A stretch of DNA of 64,000 nt, from NCBI RefSeq assembly GCF_018613325.1, contig NZ_JAGGQJ010000023.1, positions 124,001 to 188,000 on the forward strand, in the 5' to 3' direction. The DNA is from Bacillus sp. ISL-34. GTDB lineage: Bacteria; Bacillota; Bacilli; Bacillales; DSM-1321. The position numbers and the translations under genes were made by a program. The notes under the pieces are model-generated. The model was not told the origin of the DNA. It ran no database searches and worked only from the letters and a program-made list of their open reading frames with translations. Below are positions 1 through 7,499 of the stretch, in pieces (within the stretch, counting starts at the first letter, position 1; each line of letters starts with the position of its first letter).

Positions 1-82
1 GTTGGCTCCCCTCTCTGATAATCGGCGACTAGAATACCCTTGTCCTCATCATAACTTTTAGTTTTTTAATAGTATGTAGGAA
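1..82 (-). promoter_or_regulatory. T-box leader fragment, probably of thrS
   Basis: Read on the minus strand, the transcript start carries GATGAGGACAAGGGTA followed some 25 bases later by AGAGAGG, the order of conserved blocks at the start of stem I in Firmicute T-box leaders. The leader is cut by the left window edge, so the specifier codon, T-box sequence and antiterminator are not visible. In B. subtilis thrS lies downstream of ytxC, so threonyl-tRNA synthetase is the expected target; that part is inferred from gene order. Confidence 0.6.
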
Positions 83-111
83 ATTATAATTTGTTATACG
101 GTGAAAATCAA
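83..111 (-). promoter_or_regulatory. Sigma-A promoter of the T-box transcript
   Basis: On the minus strand TTGATT (106-111) is followed after exactly 17 bases by a perfect TATAAT (83-88). It sits at the very end of ytxC and would start transcription near position 76, just ahead of the T-box-like stem I blocks, so the downstream gene has its own promoter rather than depending on ytxC. Confidence 0.75.
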
Positions 112-113
112 GG

Positions 114-974
114 TTAATTTTCTTTTTTCCACGAAAGATCATTCAAATGCATGGAAAATGACGAAAGTGGCAGGACAGTCGCCCGTTCTTCGAAAATCCT
201 CGAAATGGTCTGGATCAGCCCTTCTTCCTTGTCATCGGTATAGATACACAAGTTTTCAGGAGCAATCGATAAAAGCGGGGCAAGTATCACCGTATCGAGA
301 AAAAGTGAACTTTTGGCAAGTAGCCTCCTGTCGATCATACTATTGATTTTTTGACGGTCGAGCTTGCTGAACTTCTGATCATAGAAATGAAAACCATCCC
401 GGTTGACCAGGTGTAGCTTTCTTAATTTCGACTCCTGCCCATGAAGGCAATCACGGAGCGTAGCAATGAAATTTTGATAGTCCTGCTCCAGCTTGTATTC
501 ATCAATCGCCTTGACGACATACTTTTCCAAAGTGTGCTGAAATGATTTTAAACGGAACGTCGTAAAAGAATCGAATGAAAAAGATACCTCTCCAGCCAAG
601 ATGCTTTGAAGTCCTTCCTCAATCAATCGTTTCTCCATACTGAATGCTTCATCTTGATTCCTGGCTCTTTCCACCTCGATGATTGATGATGCAATTTCAA
701 TGATGGCTTCAATTTCTTCCCGTTCCCTATAAAAAAATTTACCGACTATTATTTGCTCCAGAACAGGAAGCGTCTTTTCTTCCAATAAAAAAGAATGAAA
801 TGCATCACGAAGCAGGATTAGCCATTTATCACCTGAAGACTCCGTCATATCCACATGCATGCCTTGTTGTGGAAGAAATCGAATGTATGCTTGAAATTCT
901 GCCCCCAATGGATGGACAGAAACGAAATTCAGTAATTTCAATGCCTCTGAATCGTTTTGAAACGAAATTTGCAC
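114..974 (-). CDS. ytxC: Putative sporulation protein YtxC
   Basis: A 286-residue soluble protein resembling the YtxC family, which is restricted to endospore-forming Bacilli and has no established biochemical role. No signal peptide or membrane segment is visible, and the sequence is rich in charged helices. The start is GTG, preceded by a strong AAGGGGGGATG ribosome site. It follows dnaI after a terminator, so it is probably not in the dnaB-dnaI transcript. B. subtilis carries ytxB near this position; here that gene is absent and ytxC follows dnaI directly. Its end overlaps the promoter of the next leader. The call rests on similarity to recalled family members and on neighbourhood. Confidence 0.75.
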   Translation of the reverse strand: MQISFQNDSEALKLLNFVSVHPLGAEFQAYIRFLPQQGMHVDMTESSGDKWLILLRDAFHSFLLEEKTLPVLEQIIVGKFFYREREEIEAIIEIASSIIEVERARNQDEAFSMEKRLIEEGLQSILAGEVSFSFDSFTTFRLKSFQHTLEKYVVKAIDEYKLEQDYQNFIATLRDCLHGQESKLRKLHLVNRDGFHFYDQKFSKLDRQKINSMIDRRLLAKSSLFLDTVILAPLLSIAPENLCIYTDDKEEGLIQTISRIFEERATVLPLSSFSMHLNDLSWKKEN

Positions 975-1057
975 TACGACATCCCCCCTTCCCCCTTGCT
1001 TCTTTTTTCATGTATATGGGAATGGGGACGTGTTTAGAAGTAGGATGGGCCTTGTAA

Positions 1058-1092
1058 GAAGAAAAAAGTGACCTCCTTTAAGAGACCACTTT
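1058..1092 (-). terminator. Terminator after dnaI
   Basis: On the minus strand, right after the dnaI TGA, a roughly 12-bp stem (AAAAGTGGTCTC paired with GAGGTCACTTTT, including two G-U pairs) is followed by TTCTTCTT. It separates the dnaB-dnaI transcript from ytxC. Confidence 0.75.
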
Positions 1093-1095
1093 TCT

Positions 1096-2034
1096 TCATC
1101 TTCTCCGATTCACGCCATCCAGCTTGACCGGCTCCGCTAAATATTGAATTCGTTCCAGTACCCTGGCCGCCTTCACTTCTTCCTTTTCACCACGCTGTGA
1201 AAAGGTAAGGTGGTTCTCCAGGCCATTCAAGTCAAAATTCGAAGTGAAAAACGTCGGCAGGTTTTCCAGCATCCTAAATTGCAAAATCGGACCAAAAACC
1301 TCATCGCGTCCCCAACTCGTCATGGACTCCGCTCCAATGTCATCCAGCATGAGGACAGGTGCCGTTTTCACCATTTCAATTTTTTCATTGACCGTATTAT
1401 CACCTATCGATCCCTTAAGTTCCCTCAAGTAGTCAGGGACATAGACAATAAGGGAGGAAATTTGCCTTTTTGCAAGTTCATTGGCAATCGCACCTAATAA
1501 GTACGTTTTCCCAACACCGAATTTCCCATATATATATAAGCCTTTTTGCCTTTTACCTGGCTCATATTCCATAATGAACGACATCGCATTACTTAAAACA
1601 GCCAAGCGTTTGTTTTCATTATCCGTTTGGGTAAAGTCTTCAATGCTCGCCTTTAAAATATCCTTCGGTACATACAGGCTGCGGATCAACTTTTCCCGTT
1701 TCCGCTTTTCATCCTCTGCCAATTTCCGCGGGCAGACTTCATAATGCAGGTTCAGGGCTTTCCCTTGAACCACCAATTTGGGATAATACCCTTGCATCAT
1801 ATTGATGCAGCCATCCAAGCTCGGACATTTATCACATTTATTGCTTTGTGAAGTGAACTCATAAAGCTTCCCCAAGTTTTTATCAATCATTTCCTTCGTG
1901 ACCGTCGAGCTGTTGGCATTCATAAATAACCGCACCTGTTCGTTTTCAAAAATCTCCTGTTTCAGCTTTTCATAACGCTGTTGAAATTGATTTGTATTGG
2001 CCAATTTATTTAGGGACCTATTAATCTTTTCCAT
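1096..2034 (-). CDS. dnaI: Primosomal helicase loader DnaI
   Basis: DnaI is the AAA+ ATPase that loads the replicative helicase DnaC (B. subtilis naming) at origins and restart sites, together with DnaB and DnaD. The N-terminal helicase-binding domain carries cysteines 67, 70, 76 and 101 as candidate zinc ligands. The AAA+ domain shows a Walker A motif GKFGVGKT near residues 170-177 and a Walker B motif LMLDDIG near 228-234. The length of 312 residues is normal for the family. Its ATG lies inside the end of dnaB (14-base overlap) behind AGGAGGTGAAA, indicating coupled translation with dnaB. Confidence 0.95.
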   Translation of the reverse strand: MEKINRSLNKLANTNQFQQRYEKLKQEIFENEQVRLFMNANSSTVTKEMIDKNLGKLYEFTSQSNKCDKCPSLDGCINMMQGYYPKLVVQGKALNLHYEVCPRKLAEDEKRKREKLIRSLYVPKDILKASIEDFTQTDNENKRLAVLSNAMSFIMEYEPGKRQKGLYIYGKFGVGKTYLLGAIANELAKRQISSLIVYVPDYLRELKGSIGDNTVNEKIEMVKTAPVLMLDDIGAESMTSWGRDEVFGPILQFRMLENLPTFFTSNFDLNGLENHLTFSQRGEKEEVKAARVLERIQYLAEPVKLDGVNRRR

Positions 2035-3433
2035 CGTTCATTTCACCTCCTGCTTTCCACTGCTTCCATTTCTCCAGAAGCTCGCGTTTCTGGGCATCCA
2101 ATTCAGGCTGATCCGCATTCTGCTCCTGCTGTGCTTCTTCTTTTTTCTCAAGCCACTCCGGAACCACTTCTTCCCGTATCGCCTTTTTCCGGCTGCCCTT
2201 CGCAGCATTCCTGCTTCCTTGAGCCCAGTCCTGATATTTCCGGTGTTCATTTTTAGCCAGTTCCATCGCCTCGACGACCGTGGAGACCTTCAGCCGTGCC
2301 CAATGGCCCGCCAGCTTTTCCACATAACCCTTCGTGAACTTCATATCCGTTTTGAGCATGACATATTCAATCAATACATTGACGACACCCGGATTCAGCT
2401 TTTGATTGATCATCACGCCCTCAACCACTTTCAAATCACCGCTTGATGGCTCTGCACCGCCAGACAATTGCATCAGCCGCTCCCTTGGAGAAATCGTCTC
2501 CAAATGACGGATTAACTCTTGTTCCTGTGTTTTCGGTTCTTCTTTTTGTGTCCGTTCACGAATCGGCTGCACCCGATTGACAAGGGAAGGCATATCGGCC
2601 TGCCGCTCGATCTGGTACCAATCCCTTGCTGCCTTTCTGAGCACTTCCTCATCGATCTCATCATCCAATGAAACGGCATCCATTACTAGTTTTTGCATTT
2701 CAAGCGGATCGATGCCATATAAAAAAGCAAGTTTGGCAATCGTACTTTTTATTTTCGGGGTAAAGGCCTTTTTCGGTACGATCGAGGATTTAATCCCGGC
2801 AAATAAAAGGTCAAAATCAAATAAGTCATCAAACCCCGATGGCTCGACGCCTTCCGTCCGATCGATGAATTGCTGTTCAGGCATCGGTTGCCATTCATTT
2901 TTCGCTTCATCCGTTACATATAAAGAGTCCAAATGATCTGATGAGAACACTTCCGCAAAAGATTTAGTCACACCTTCATATTGATCGGTCAAGATATGGT
3001 CATCACAAAAGAATCTCTTTAACCGGTTGAATTGCGCTTTACCGATTTTTTTGTATAAGTAAATATTCAGCATTCCGTCCGTGAAAAACTGCTGGGGGGA
3101 AAGCGGCGGGTTTAACTCATAGATGAATTCCTTCGTTTCATTTTTCGATTTCTTATATACATTCAACAGACCGATTCCCTCAAGTAAAAGGCGTGCTTCG
3201 TAAATATCACCTAACTTAAGGCCGATGGTATTCATTAATTGATAATGTGAGGAGGTTTCCGACCATAGCCTGTTTTCCTCCAACTCACTCCATAACGTCA
3301 TATATAGGCTAATGCAGATAGGTCCAATAAGAGGTTGATATAGTCGGGTAAGTATTTTCCGATCATAATCATGAAGCAGCCCCGCAGATGAGACCAAATA
3401 TGAATCAGCTGGGAGCAATTCTTGCCAATGCAT
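2021..3433 (-). CDS. dnaB: Replication initiation and membrane attachment protein DnaB
   Basis: The Firmicute-specific DnaB co-loader (not the E. coli helicase of the same name), 470 residues, acts with DnaD and DnaI to place the helicase on origin DNA and helps attach the origin to the membrane. The N-terminal winged-helix region contains the conserved block LYQPLIGP, and a DnaB/DnaD-type helical domain follows. The C-terminal tail is rich in Lys, Glu and Gln. The chosen start is the ATG giving MHWQELLP, since GGAGATGTCA lies just before it; the upstream in-frame ATGs overlap that ribosome site. It heads the dnaB-dnaI pair downstream of nrdR. Confidence 0.93.
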   Translation of the reverse strand: MHWQELLPADSYLVSSAGLLHDYDRKILTRLYQPLIGPICISLYMTLWSELEENRLWSETSSHYQLMNTIGLKLGDIYEARLLLEGIGLLNVYKKSKNETKEFIYELNPPLSPQQFFTDGMLNIYLYKKIGKAQFNRLKRFFCDDHILTDQYEGVTKSFAEVFSSDHLDSLYVTDEAKNEWQPMPEQQFIDRTEGVEPSGFDDLFDFDLLFAGIKSSIVPKKAFTPKIKSTIAKLAFLYGIDPLEMQKLVMDAVSLDDEIDEEVLRKAARDWYQIERQADMPSLVNRVQPIRERTQKEEPKTQEQELIRHLETISPRERLMQLSGGAEPSSGDLKVVEGVMINQKLNPGVVNVLIEYVMLKTDMKFTKGYVEKLAGHWARLKVSTVVEAMELAKNEHRKYQDWAQGSRNAAKGSRKKAIREEVVPEWLEKKEEAQQEQNADQPELDAQKRELLEKWKQWKAGGEMNDGKD

Positions 3434-3497
3434 TGACATCTCCATTCAAACCTTTCAAAAGATGTAGTGAAAAAAGAGCCAAAGTGAATCTTCAGCT

Positions 3498-3959
3498 CTA
3501 CTTTCTTTCTTTATTTATCAAATCTTTCAATTCATCGATAAAGACATTGATATCTTTAAATTGTCGATAGACGGATGCGAACCTTACATATGCAACCTCA
3601 TCGACTTCTGCCAGCTTGTCCATCACCATTTCGCCGACACTGTCGCTTTTCACTTCCGATATGCCCTGGTTGCGTAGTTCTTTTTCTACATAACTGGTAA
3701 TTTGCTCCAGTTCTTTCAAGGGAACCGGACGTTTTTCGCAAGCCCTGATTAAGCCACGCAGGATTTTATCACGACTGAACTCTTCCCGTGTCCCGCCCTT
3801 TTTCACTACAATGAGCGGTGTTTCCTCCACCTTTTCAAATGTCGTGAATCGAAAACCACATGCCTCACATTCACGGCGTCGTCGAATCGATTTACTTTCA
3901 TCGACTGGCCTGGAATCGAGCACTCTTGTTCCGTTATATTGACATGATGGGCATTTCAT
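3498..3959 (-). CDS. nrdR: Ribonucleotide reductase regulator NrdR
   Basis: NrdR is a zinc-ribbon plus ATP-cone repressor of ribonucleotide reductase genes that senses ATP and dATP. The zinc ribbon is complete, with Cys3, Cys6, Cys31 and Cys34, followed by the basic [10 protein letters not shown] segment and an ATP-cone of about 90 residues. The length of 153 residues is typical. Two adjacent ATG codons occur at 3960-3962 and 3957-3959; the second gives the usual MKCPSC start, while GGAG upstream could serve either. It precedes dnaB-dnaI, the same arrangement as in B. subtilis, linking dNTP supply to replication initiation. Confidence 0.93.
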   Translation of the reverse strand: MKCPSCQYNGTRVLDSRPVDESKSIRRRRECEACGFRFTTFEKVEETPLIVVKKGGTREEFSRDKILRGLIRACEKRPVPLKELEQITSYVEKELRNQGISEVKSDSVGEMVMDKLAEVDEVAYVRFASVYRQFKDINVFIDELKDLINKERK

Positions 3960-4185
3960 CATTATCAGCTCCGTATTTTATGTAGGACTCCCCTATCTAA
4001 ATGTTCCCCAAGGAATTACTTCTCTATCTTAATCTTATATTAAAAGGAACGGCCAGTACAAGTAAAAAGTGTAACTTCCGGCACCAGGCACTTTTTGTTC
4101 TGCCCTTGAAGCACCGTTGTCAAAGTCTTCGTGCTACAAGGTCTTCCTCCCCTATAAAGTGAAGCGGACTGCCGATTGATTGCAT

Positions 4186-4214
4186 TAAAAAAGAGATGCA
4201 CCCATGGCATCTCT
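4186..4214 (-). terminator. Terminator after speD
   Basis: A perfect 8-bp stem AGAGATGC/GCATCTCT with a 7-base loop is followed on the minus strand by six T. It lies directly after the speD stop codon. The rest of the 3960-4186 gap upstream of nrdR shows no convincing gene. Confidence 0.85.
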
Positions 4215-4229
4215 GTGTATACGTGTTTT

Positions 4230-4628
4230 TTATAGGGCACTTATATTGGCTTTTTTCATTTGTACAGGACCTAATCCACGTGGCAATTCTATGTTTTCAC
4301 GTGTTTGCGCATTCAAAGCTTCTGCAATATAATCTGCCGCAATATTCGGATCCAAGTTACCGCATGTATAGACATCAATGCTCGCATAGCCGTGTTCTGG
4401 AAAACTGTGAATCGTTAAGTGTGATTCAGAAATGATGACAACCCCGCTGACTCCTTGTGGAGCAAATTTGTGAAAGGCAACTTCTCGTACCTCTGCACCT
4501 GATTTCAAAGCAGCATCAACAAAAATCTTTTCAATTAAATCGATATTGTTCAGTTTTTCAAAGTCACAACCCCAAAGTTCAGAAATGACGTGTCTACCCA
4601 TAGTTTCCATAGTGTAAGCTGTTTCCAT
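4230..4628 (-). CDS. speD: S-adenosylmethionine decarboxylase proenzyme SpeD
   Basis: SpeD makes decarboxylated SAM, the aminopropyl donor for spermidine synthesis. The small prokaryotic class is recognised by [15 protein letters not shown]; the serine of the ESH triplet is the residue that becomes the pyruvoyl group on self-cleavage (Ser63 when counted from METMGRH). Most of the protein matches B. subtilis SpeD closely. The start at 4628 is chosen because AAGGGGGA lies 8 bases before it, giving 132 residues; an earlier ATG at 4649 lies upstream of that ribosome site and a later one gives the 126-residue B. subtilis form. The gene has its own promoter, a 125-base leader and its own terminator. 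Confidence 0.93.
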   Translation of the reverse strand: METAYTMETMGRHVISELWGCDFEKLNNIDLIEKIFVDAALKSGAEVREVAFHKFAPQGVSGVVIISESHLTIHSFPEHGYASIDVYTCGNLDPNIAADYIAEALNAQTRENIELPRGLGPVQMKKANISAL

Positions 4629-4634
4629 ATTAAG

Positions 4635-4690
4635 CTTCCCCCTTACCATGATTTAAAAATAAGTTCTGATAACTACCACGGGGGAAAGTT
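4635..4690 (-). promoter_or_regulatory. Possible Shine-Dalgarno-masking hairpin in the speD leader
   Basis: The speD ribosome site AAGGGGGAAG (plus-strand 4635-4644) is complementary over about 8 bases to CTTTCCCCC (plus-strand 4680-4688) further up the leader. The latter block also overlaps an alternative hairpin built from GTTAG and CTAAC. Two exclusive folds would be the usual signature of translational control. This is inference from base pairing only. Confidence 0.35.
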
Positions 4691-4759
4691 AGTCCAAAGA
4701 GGTCCTAACCCTTTAAGTAGCCATCATGCAAACCGCTTTTGAAGAAGTTCACGATTCAT

Positions 4760-4788
4760 AGTATATATGGTTTGAATTTTTTTTGCAA
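4760..4788 (-). promoter_or_regulatory. Sigma-A promoter of speD
   Basis: On the minus strand TTGCAA (4783-4788) and TATACT (4760-4765) are separated by exactly 17 bases. Transcription would start near 4753, leaving a leader of about 125 bases before speD. Confidence 0.7.
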
Positions 4789-4864
4789 CTCCAAATTGAA
4801 TTTTTGGAAAGATAAACTTTATATGTAATAGAGATATAGCGAAGGTTCCAATGTGGGGGGAATT

Positions 4865-4924
4865 ATGTTTTCGGGATTATTCAGCGCCTTAAAGCAGACA
4901 GGAAGTGATGGATCACTGCATTAA
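4865..4924 (+). CDS. Candidate 19-residue small protein
   Basis: A short ORF encoding MFSGLFSALKQTGSDGSLH stands alone on the plus strand between the minus-strand genes speD and gapB. It has an unusually strong ribosome site, GTGGGGGG, five bases before its ATG, and a perfect bidirectional terminator begins six bases after its stop. The first ten residues could form a short amphipathic helix. I do not recognise it. A weak promoter-like pair (TTGAAT, 17 bases, TTATAT) lies upstream. No function is proposed; it could also be chance. Confidence 0.4.
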   Translation: MFSGLFSALKQTGSDGSLH

Positions 4925-4925
4925 A

Positions 4926-4966
4926 AACTAGCCCGCTAAAAAATTTTAGCAGGCTCGATTTTTTCA
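4926..4966. terminator. Bidirectional terminator between the small ORF and gapB
   Basis: The stem AGCC-C-GCTAAAA pairs with TTTTAGC-A-GGCT across a two-base loop (4930-4955). T-runs flank it on both strands: GATTTTTTC on the plus strand and AGTTTTTAA on the minus strand. It serves gapB and would also end a plus-strand transcript from the 19-residue ORF. Confidence 0.85.
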
Positions 4967-6004
4967 TTATTTTACTGATAACTCGACTTCGGAAGTTTTT
5001 TTCAACTCGGAGCCAACCAATTTCACAAGATCCACTACCCGGTTGGAGTAACCCCACTCATTATCATACCATGCAAGCACTTTCACTTTCCTGTCCCCGA
5101 TCATCATCGTCGTCAACCCATCGATGATTGCAGAGTGTGGATTCGTTTTGAAATCACTGGAAACTAAAGGTTCCATCGTGAATTCCATGATTCCTTTAAG
5201 TTCATTTTCTGAAGCATCGATGAAAGCTTGGTTCACTTCATCAATCGTGACATCACTGTTTAAATCCACAACAAGATCGACTAAAGATACGTTAGGTGTC
5301 GGTACGCGTATCGCCATTCCATGAAGCTTGCCTTTTAATTGCGGCAACACTAGTGAGATGGCTTTTGCAGCTCCTGTAGTCGTAGGAATCATGCTTTCCG
5401 CAGCGGCACGGGCACGTCTCAAGTCTTTGTGCGGGTTATCGATATTATTTTGGTCATTTGTATAAGAATGTATCGTTGTCATTAAACCGTTGTTTATGCC
5501 GAATTTTTCATCAAGCACTTTTGCAACCGGTCCAAGGCAGTTCGTTGTACAAGATGCATTGGATATGACGAAATGCTTGTCAATTTCCAGCACTTCCTGA
5601 TTTACTCCCATTACAATGGTAACGTCTTCATTTTTACCCGGGGCTGATAATATAACTCTTTTTGCTCCTGCTTCTAAATGAAGAGCCGCTTTAGAACGAT
5701 CATTGAATTTGCCAGTGGCTTCAATTACAATATCTATGTTCATCTCTTTCCAAGGCAATAGCTTTGGATCGCGGTTATTTATTAGTTTTACTCGGCGGCC
5801 ATTCACTACTAGTGAATCATCTTCAGCTATAATGATACCGTCGAATTTACCATGTATCGTATCATATTTTAGTAAGTGTGCTAAAGTTTCAGCTGGATAG
5901 CTTGCATTAATGGCAACAATGTCCAAACTTTCATCTAATATGGCCTTTCGGAAAACCATTCTTCCAATTCTCCCAAATCCGTTAATCGCTATTCTTGAAT
6001 TCAT
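4967..6004 (-). CDS. gapB: Gluconeogenic NADP-type glyceraldehyde-3-phosphate dehydrogenase GapB
   Basis: GapB runs the GAPDH reaction in the gluconeogenic direction. The Rossmann motif NGFGRIG lies near residues 8-14 and the catalytic cysteine is Cys152 in SNASCTTNC. The sequence follows B. subtilis GapB rather than glycolytic GapA, for example ATGKFNDRSKA and TIHSYTNDQ. The start at 6004 is behind CTGGAGGGT; a longer in-frame extension upstream has no ribosome site. The length is 345 residues. In B. subtilis gapB is cotranscribed with speD; here a terminator and a separate speD promoter uncouple them. Two CcpN-like boxes at the promoter predict repression on glycolytic carbon sources. Confidence 0.95.
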   Translation of the reverse strand: MNSRIAINGFGRIGRMVFRKAILDESLDIVAINASYPAETLAHLLKYDTIHGKFDGIIIAEDDSLVVNGRRVKLINNRDPKLLPWKEMNIDIVIEATGKFNDRSKAALHLEAGAKRVILSAPGKNEDVTIVMGVNQEVLEIDKHFVISNASCTTNCLGPVAKVLDEKFGINNGLMTTIHSYTNDQNNIDNPHKDLRRARAAAESMIPTTTGAAKAISLVLPQLKGKLHGMAIRVPTPNVSLVDLVVDLNSDVTIDEVNQAFIDASENELKGIMEFTMEPLVSSDFKTNPHSAIIDGLTTMMIGDRKVKVLAWYDNEWGYSNRVVDLVKLVGSELKKTSEVELSVK

Positions 6005-6028
6005 TGTTCGGACCCTCCAGAAAATATT

Positions 6029-6071
6029 AGTGTTATACTTATTACCTTTCACATGTAATTAGTATAACATA
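6029..6071 (-). promoter_or_regulatory. gapB promoter with two CcpN-like boxes
   Basis: On the minus strand TATACT (6061-6066) is a good -10; the -35 is weak. The 11-mer TATGTTATACT (6061-6071, minus) matches the CcpN consensus TRTGHYATAYW at every position. A second copy in the opposite orientation, AGTGTTATACT (6029-6039, plus), matches at 10 of 11. The first overlaps the -10 and the second lies about 15-25 bases into the transcript. The consensus is quoted from memory of the B. subtilis work; binding is inferred. Confidence 0.7.
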
Positions 6072-6123
6072 ATTCAAGGGAATTGTGCTAATAAAAATGC
6101 GGATTGTTCTTATTTTTTCAACA

Positions 6124-6157
6124 TAAAAAGAAGAAACCGGGCGGTTTCTTCTTTTTA
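6124..6157 (-). terminator. Terminator after coaE
   Basis: On the minus strand the stem AAAAAGAAGAAACCG, with GGTTTCTTCTTTTT as its second arm, ends in a T-run just after the coaE stop. It closes the polA-mutM-ytaF-coaE cluster. Confidence 0.85.
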
Positions 6158-6163
6158 TCATAA

Positions 6164-6763
6164 TTATATGACATACCATTCGCTAAGTATGGACTTCACT
6201 TGCCTCTTCGTTTCATTAATGTCCCCATTATTATCGATGACGGCATCCGCCAATGCCTTTTTATCGGCCAAGGGCATTTGCGAATTGATCCTGGCAAGTG
6301 CCTCCGTCTCCGAAAGACCATTCCTGTTCATTAATCGCTGCAATTGAACTTGCTCATCCACATAGATCAAAAGCGTCTTATCCACCATGAATGTCAGCTT
6401 GCTTTCGAATAGGAGCGGAATATCCATGAACACCGTTTCTTCCCCTGATGATAGTGCCGCTTCCGTTTTGAGTCGCATCCAATTTCTGACGGCAGGATGC
6501 ACGATGCTATTCAATAGCAATCTCTTTTCTTGATCATTAAATATGATCGACCCAAGCTTTACGCGATCTATATTCCCATCCGTCAATAAGATATCTTCAC
6601 CAAATGCCTTCACAACTTGATGATAGGCTTCTTCACCTGGCTCAACGACAGCACGGGAAGCCAGATCTGCATCTACAATCGTGAATCCGAGTTCCTGTAA
6701 ATAGAGGCTGACACTGCTTTTCCCACTGGCGATGCCTCCGGTGATTCCGATGATTTGTCCCAT
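6164..6763 (-). CDS. coaE: Dephospho-CoA kinase CoaE
   Basis: CoaE phosphorylates the ribose 3'-hydroxyl of dephospho-CoA, the last step of coenzyme A synthesis. The P-loop GGIASGKS lies at residues 9-16, followed by the family DADLASR block and the lid segment FMDIPLLFES. The length of 199 residues is normal. It lies 25 bases downstream of ytaF and is the last gene of the polA cluster, as in B. subtilis. Confidence 0.95.
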   Translation of the reverse strand: MGQIIGITGGIASGKSSVSLYLQELGFTIVDADLASRAVVEPGEEAYHQVVKAFGEDILLTDGNIDRVKLGSIIFNDQEKRLLLNSIVHPAVRNWMRLKTEAALSSGEETVFMDIPLLFESKLTFMVDKTLLIYVDEQVQLQRLMNRNGLSETEALARINSQMPLADKKALADAVIDNNGDINETKRQVKSILSEWYVI

Positions 6764-6787
6764 AAGCTCCCCCTTTTAAACCATGTA

Positions 6788-7420
6788 TCATAACTTGAAT
6801 ATACCAATGATAATCAATAGTACACCTGGAAGAAAGGTCAAATGCTGGACAACTTTATTATTTGAAAGCATTTTCCCGCTTTGAATTCCGCTCCAAATGA
6901 AAATCGAACTCATAACCGCGATGCACCCTGCGAGGATAATCGGTGAAATGCCGATCATAGCCGCTCCAACTCCGGCCCCGAAAGCATCCAGCGAAAGTGC
7001 AAACCCGAGAACAAGCGCTTCAACACCCGTAATCGTGCCTGATTTATCAAAATCGGCATTCAATGGTTTTTGTAAAATATTAATGACTACCCCAAGTGAT
7101 TTAATTTCAAAATTGAAGATGATCTTTTCATGATATCTATCATCTTTCAGATCTTTTTCAGGCTTAAAATACTGATATACCATCCAGGCACCAAGAAAAA
7201 TGAGGATGATGCCACCCGTTTTTTCAGCCGCCCCGATAGATATGAGCTGACTGATGAATTGTCCGATGACCATCGCTATACCTAAACTCAATGCAGAACA
7301 AAATGAGATGACCGCTATTGACCTTAAGGGGATTTTCATCTTCCGCATACCGAATGTCAAACCTACGCCAAATCCGTCAATACTAACTGCAAAAGCGAGA
7401 AAAATAATTTGTAGCCACAT
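6788..7420 (-). CDS. ytaF: Membrane protein YtaF, MntP-like
   Basis: An integral membrane protein of 210 residues with about six hydrophobic segments. It carries two related halves with the motifs AVSIDGFGVG and ALSLDAFGAG, the inverted-repeat Asp signature of the MntP manganese-exporter and cation-efflux relatives. In Bacilli this paralogue is called sporulation membrane protein YtaF; its transported ion is not established. GGAAGGAG precedes the start. It lies between mutM and coaE as in B. subtilis. Manganese export is a reasonable but unproven reading. Confidence 0.85.
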   Translation of the reverse strand: MWLQIIFLAFAVSIDGFGVGLTFGMRKMKIPLRSIAVISFCSALSLGIAMVIGQFISQLISIGAAEKTGGIILIFLGAWMVYQYFKPEKDLKDDRYHEKIIFNFEIKSLGVVINILQKPLNADFDKSGTITGVEALVLGFALSLDAFGAGVGAAMIGISPIILAGCIAVMSSIFIWSGIQSGKMLSNNKVVQHLTFLPGVLLIIIGIFKL

Positions 7421-7499
7421 CGGAATATTACTCCTTCCCTACTCGTTGCTACCCTAGTATATGGAAGGAGCCCATCCGATGTGTTTGAAATAACATTAC

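Noticed and set aside
4040..4240. 66-codon minus-strand ORF between speD and nrdR
   Set aside because: It begins inside the speD terminator region and lacks a ribosome site and any known domain.
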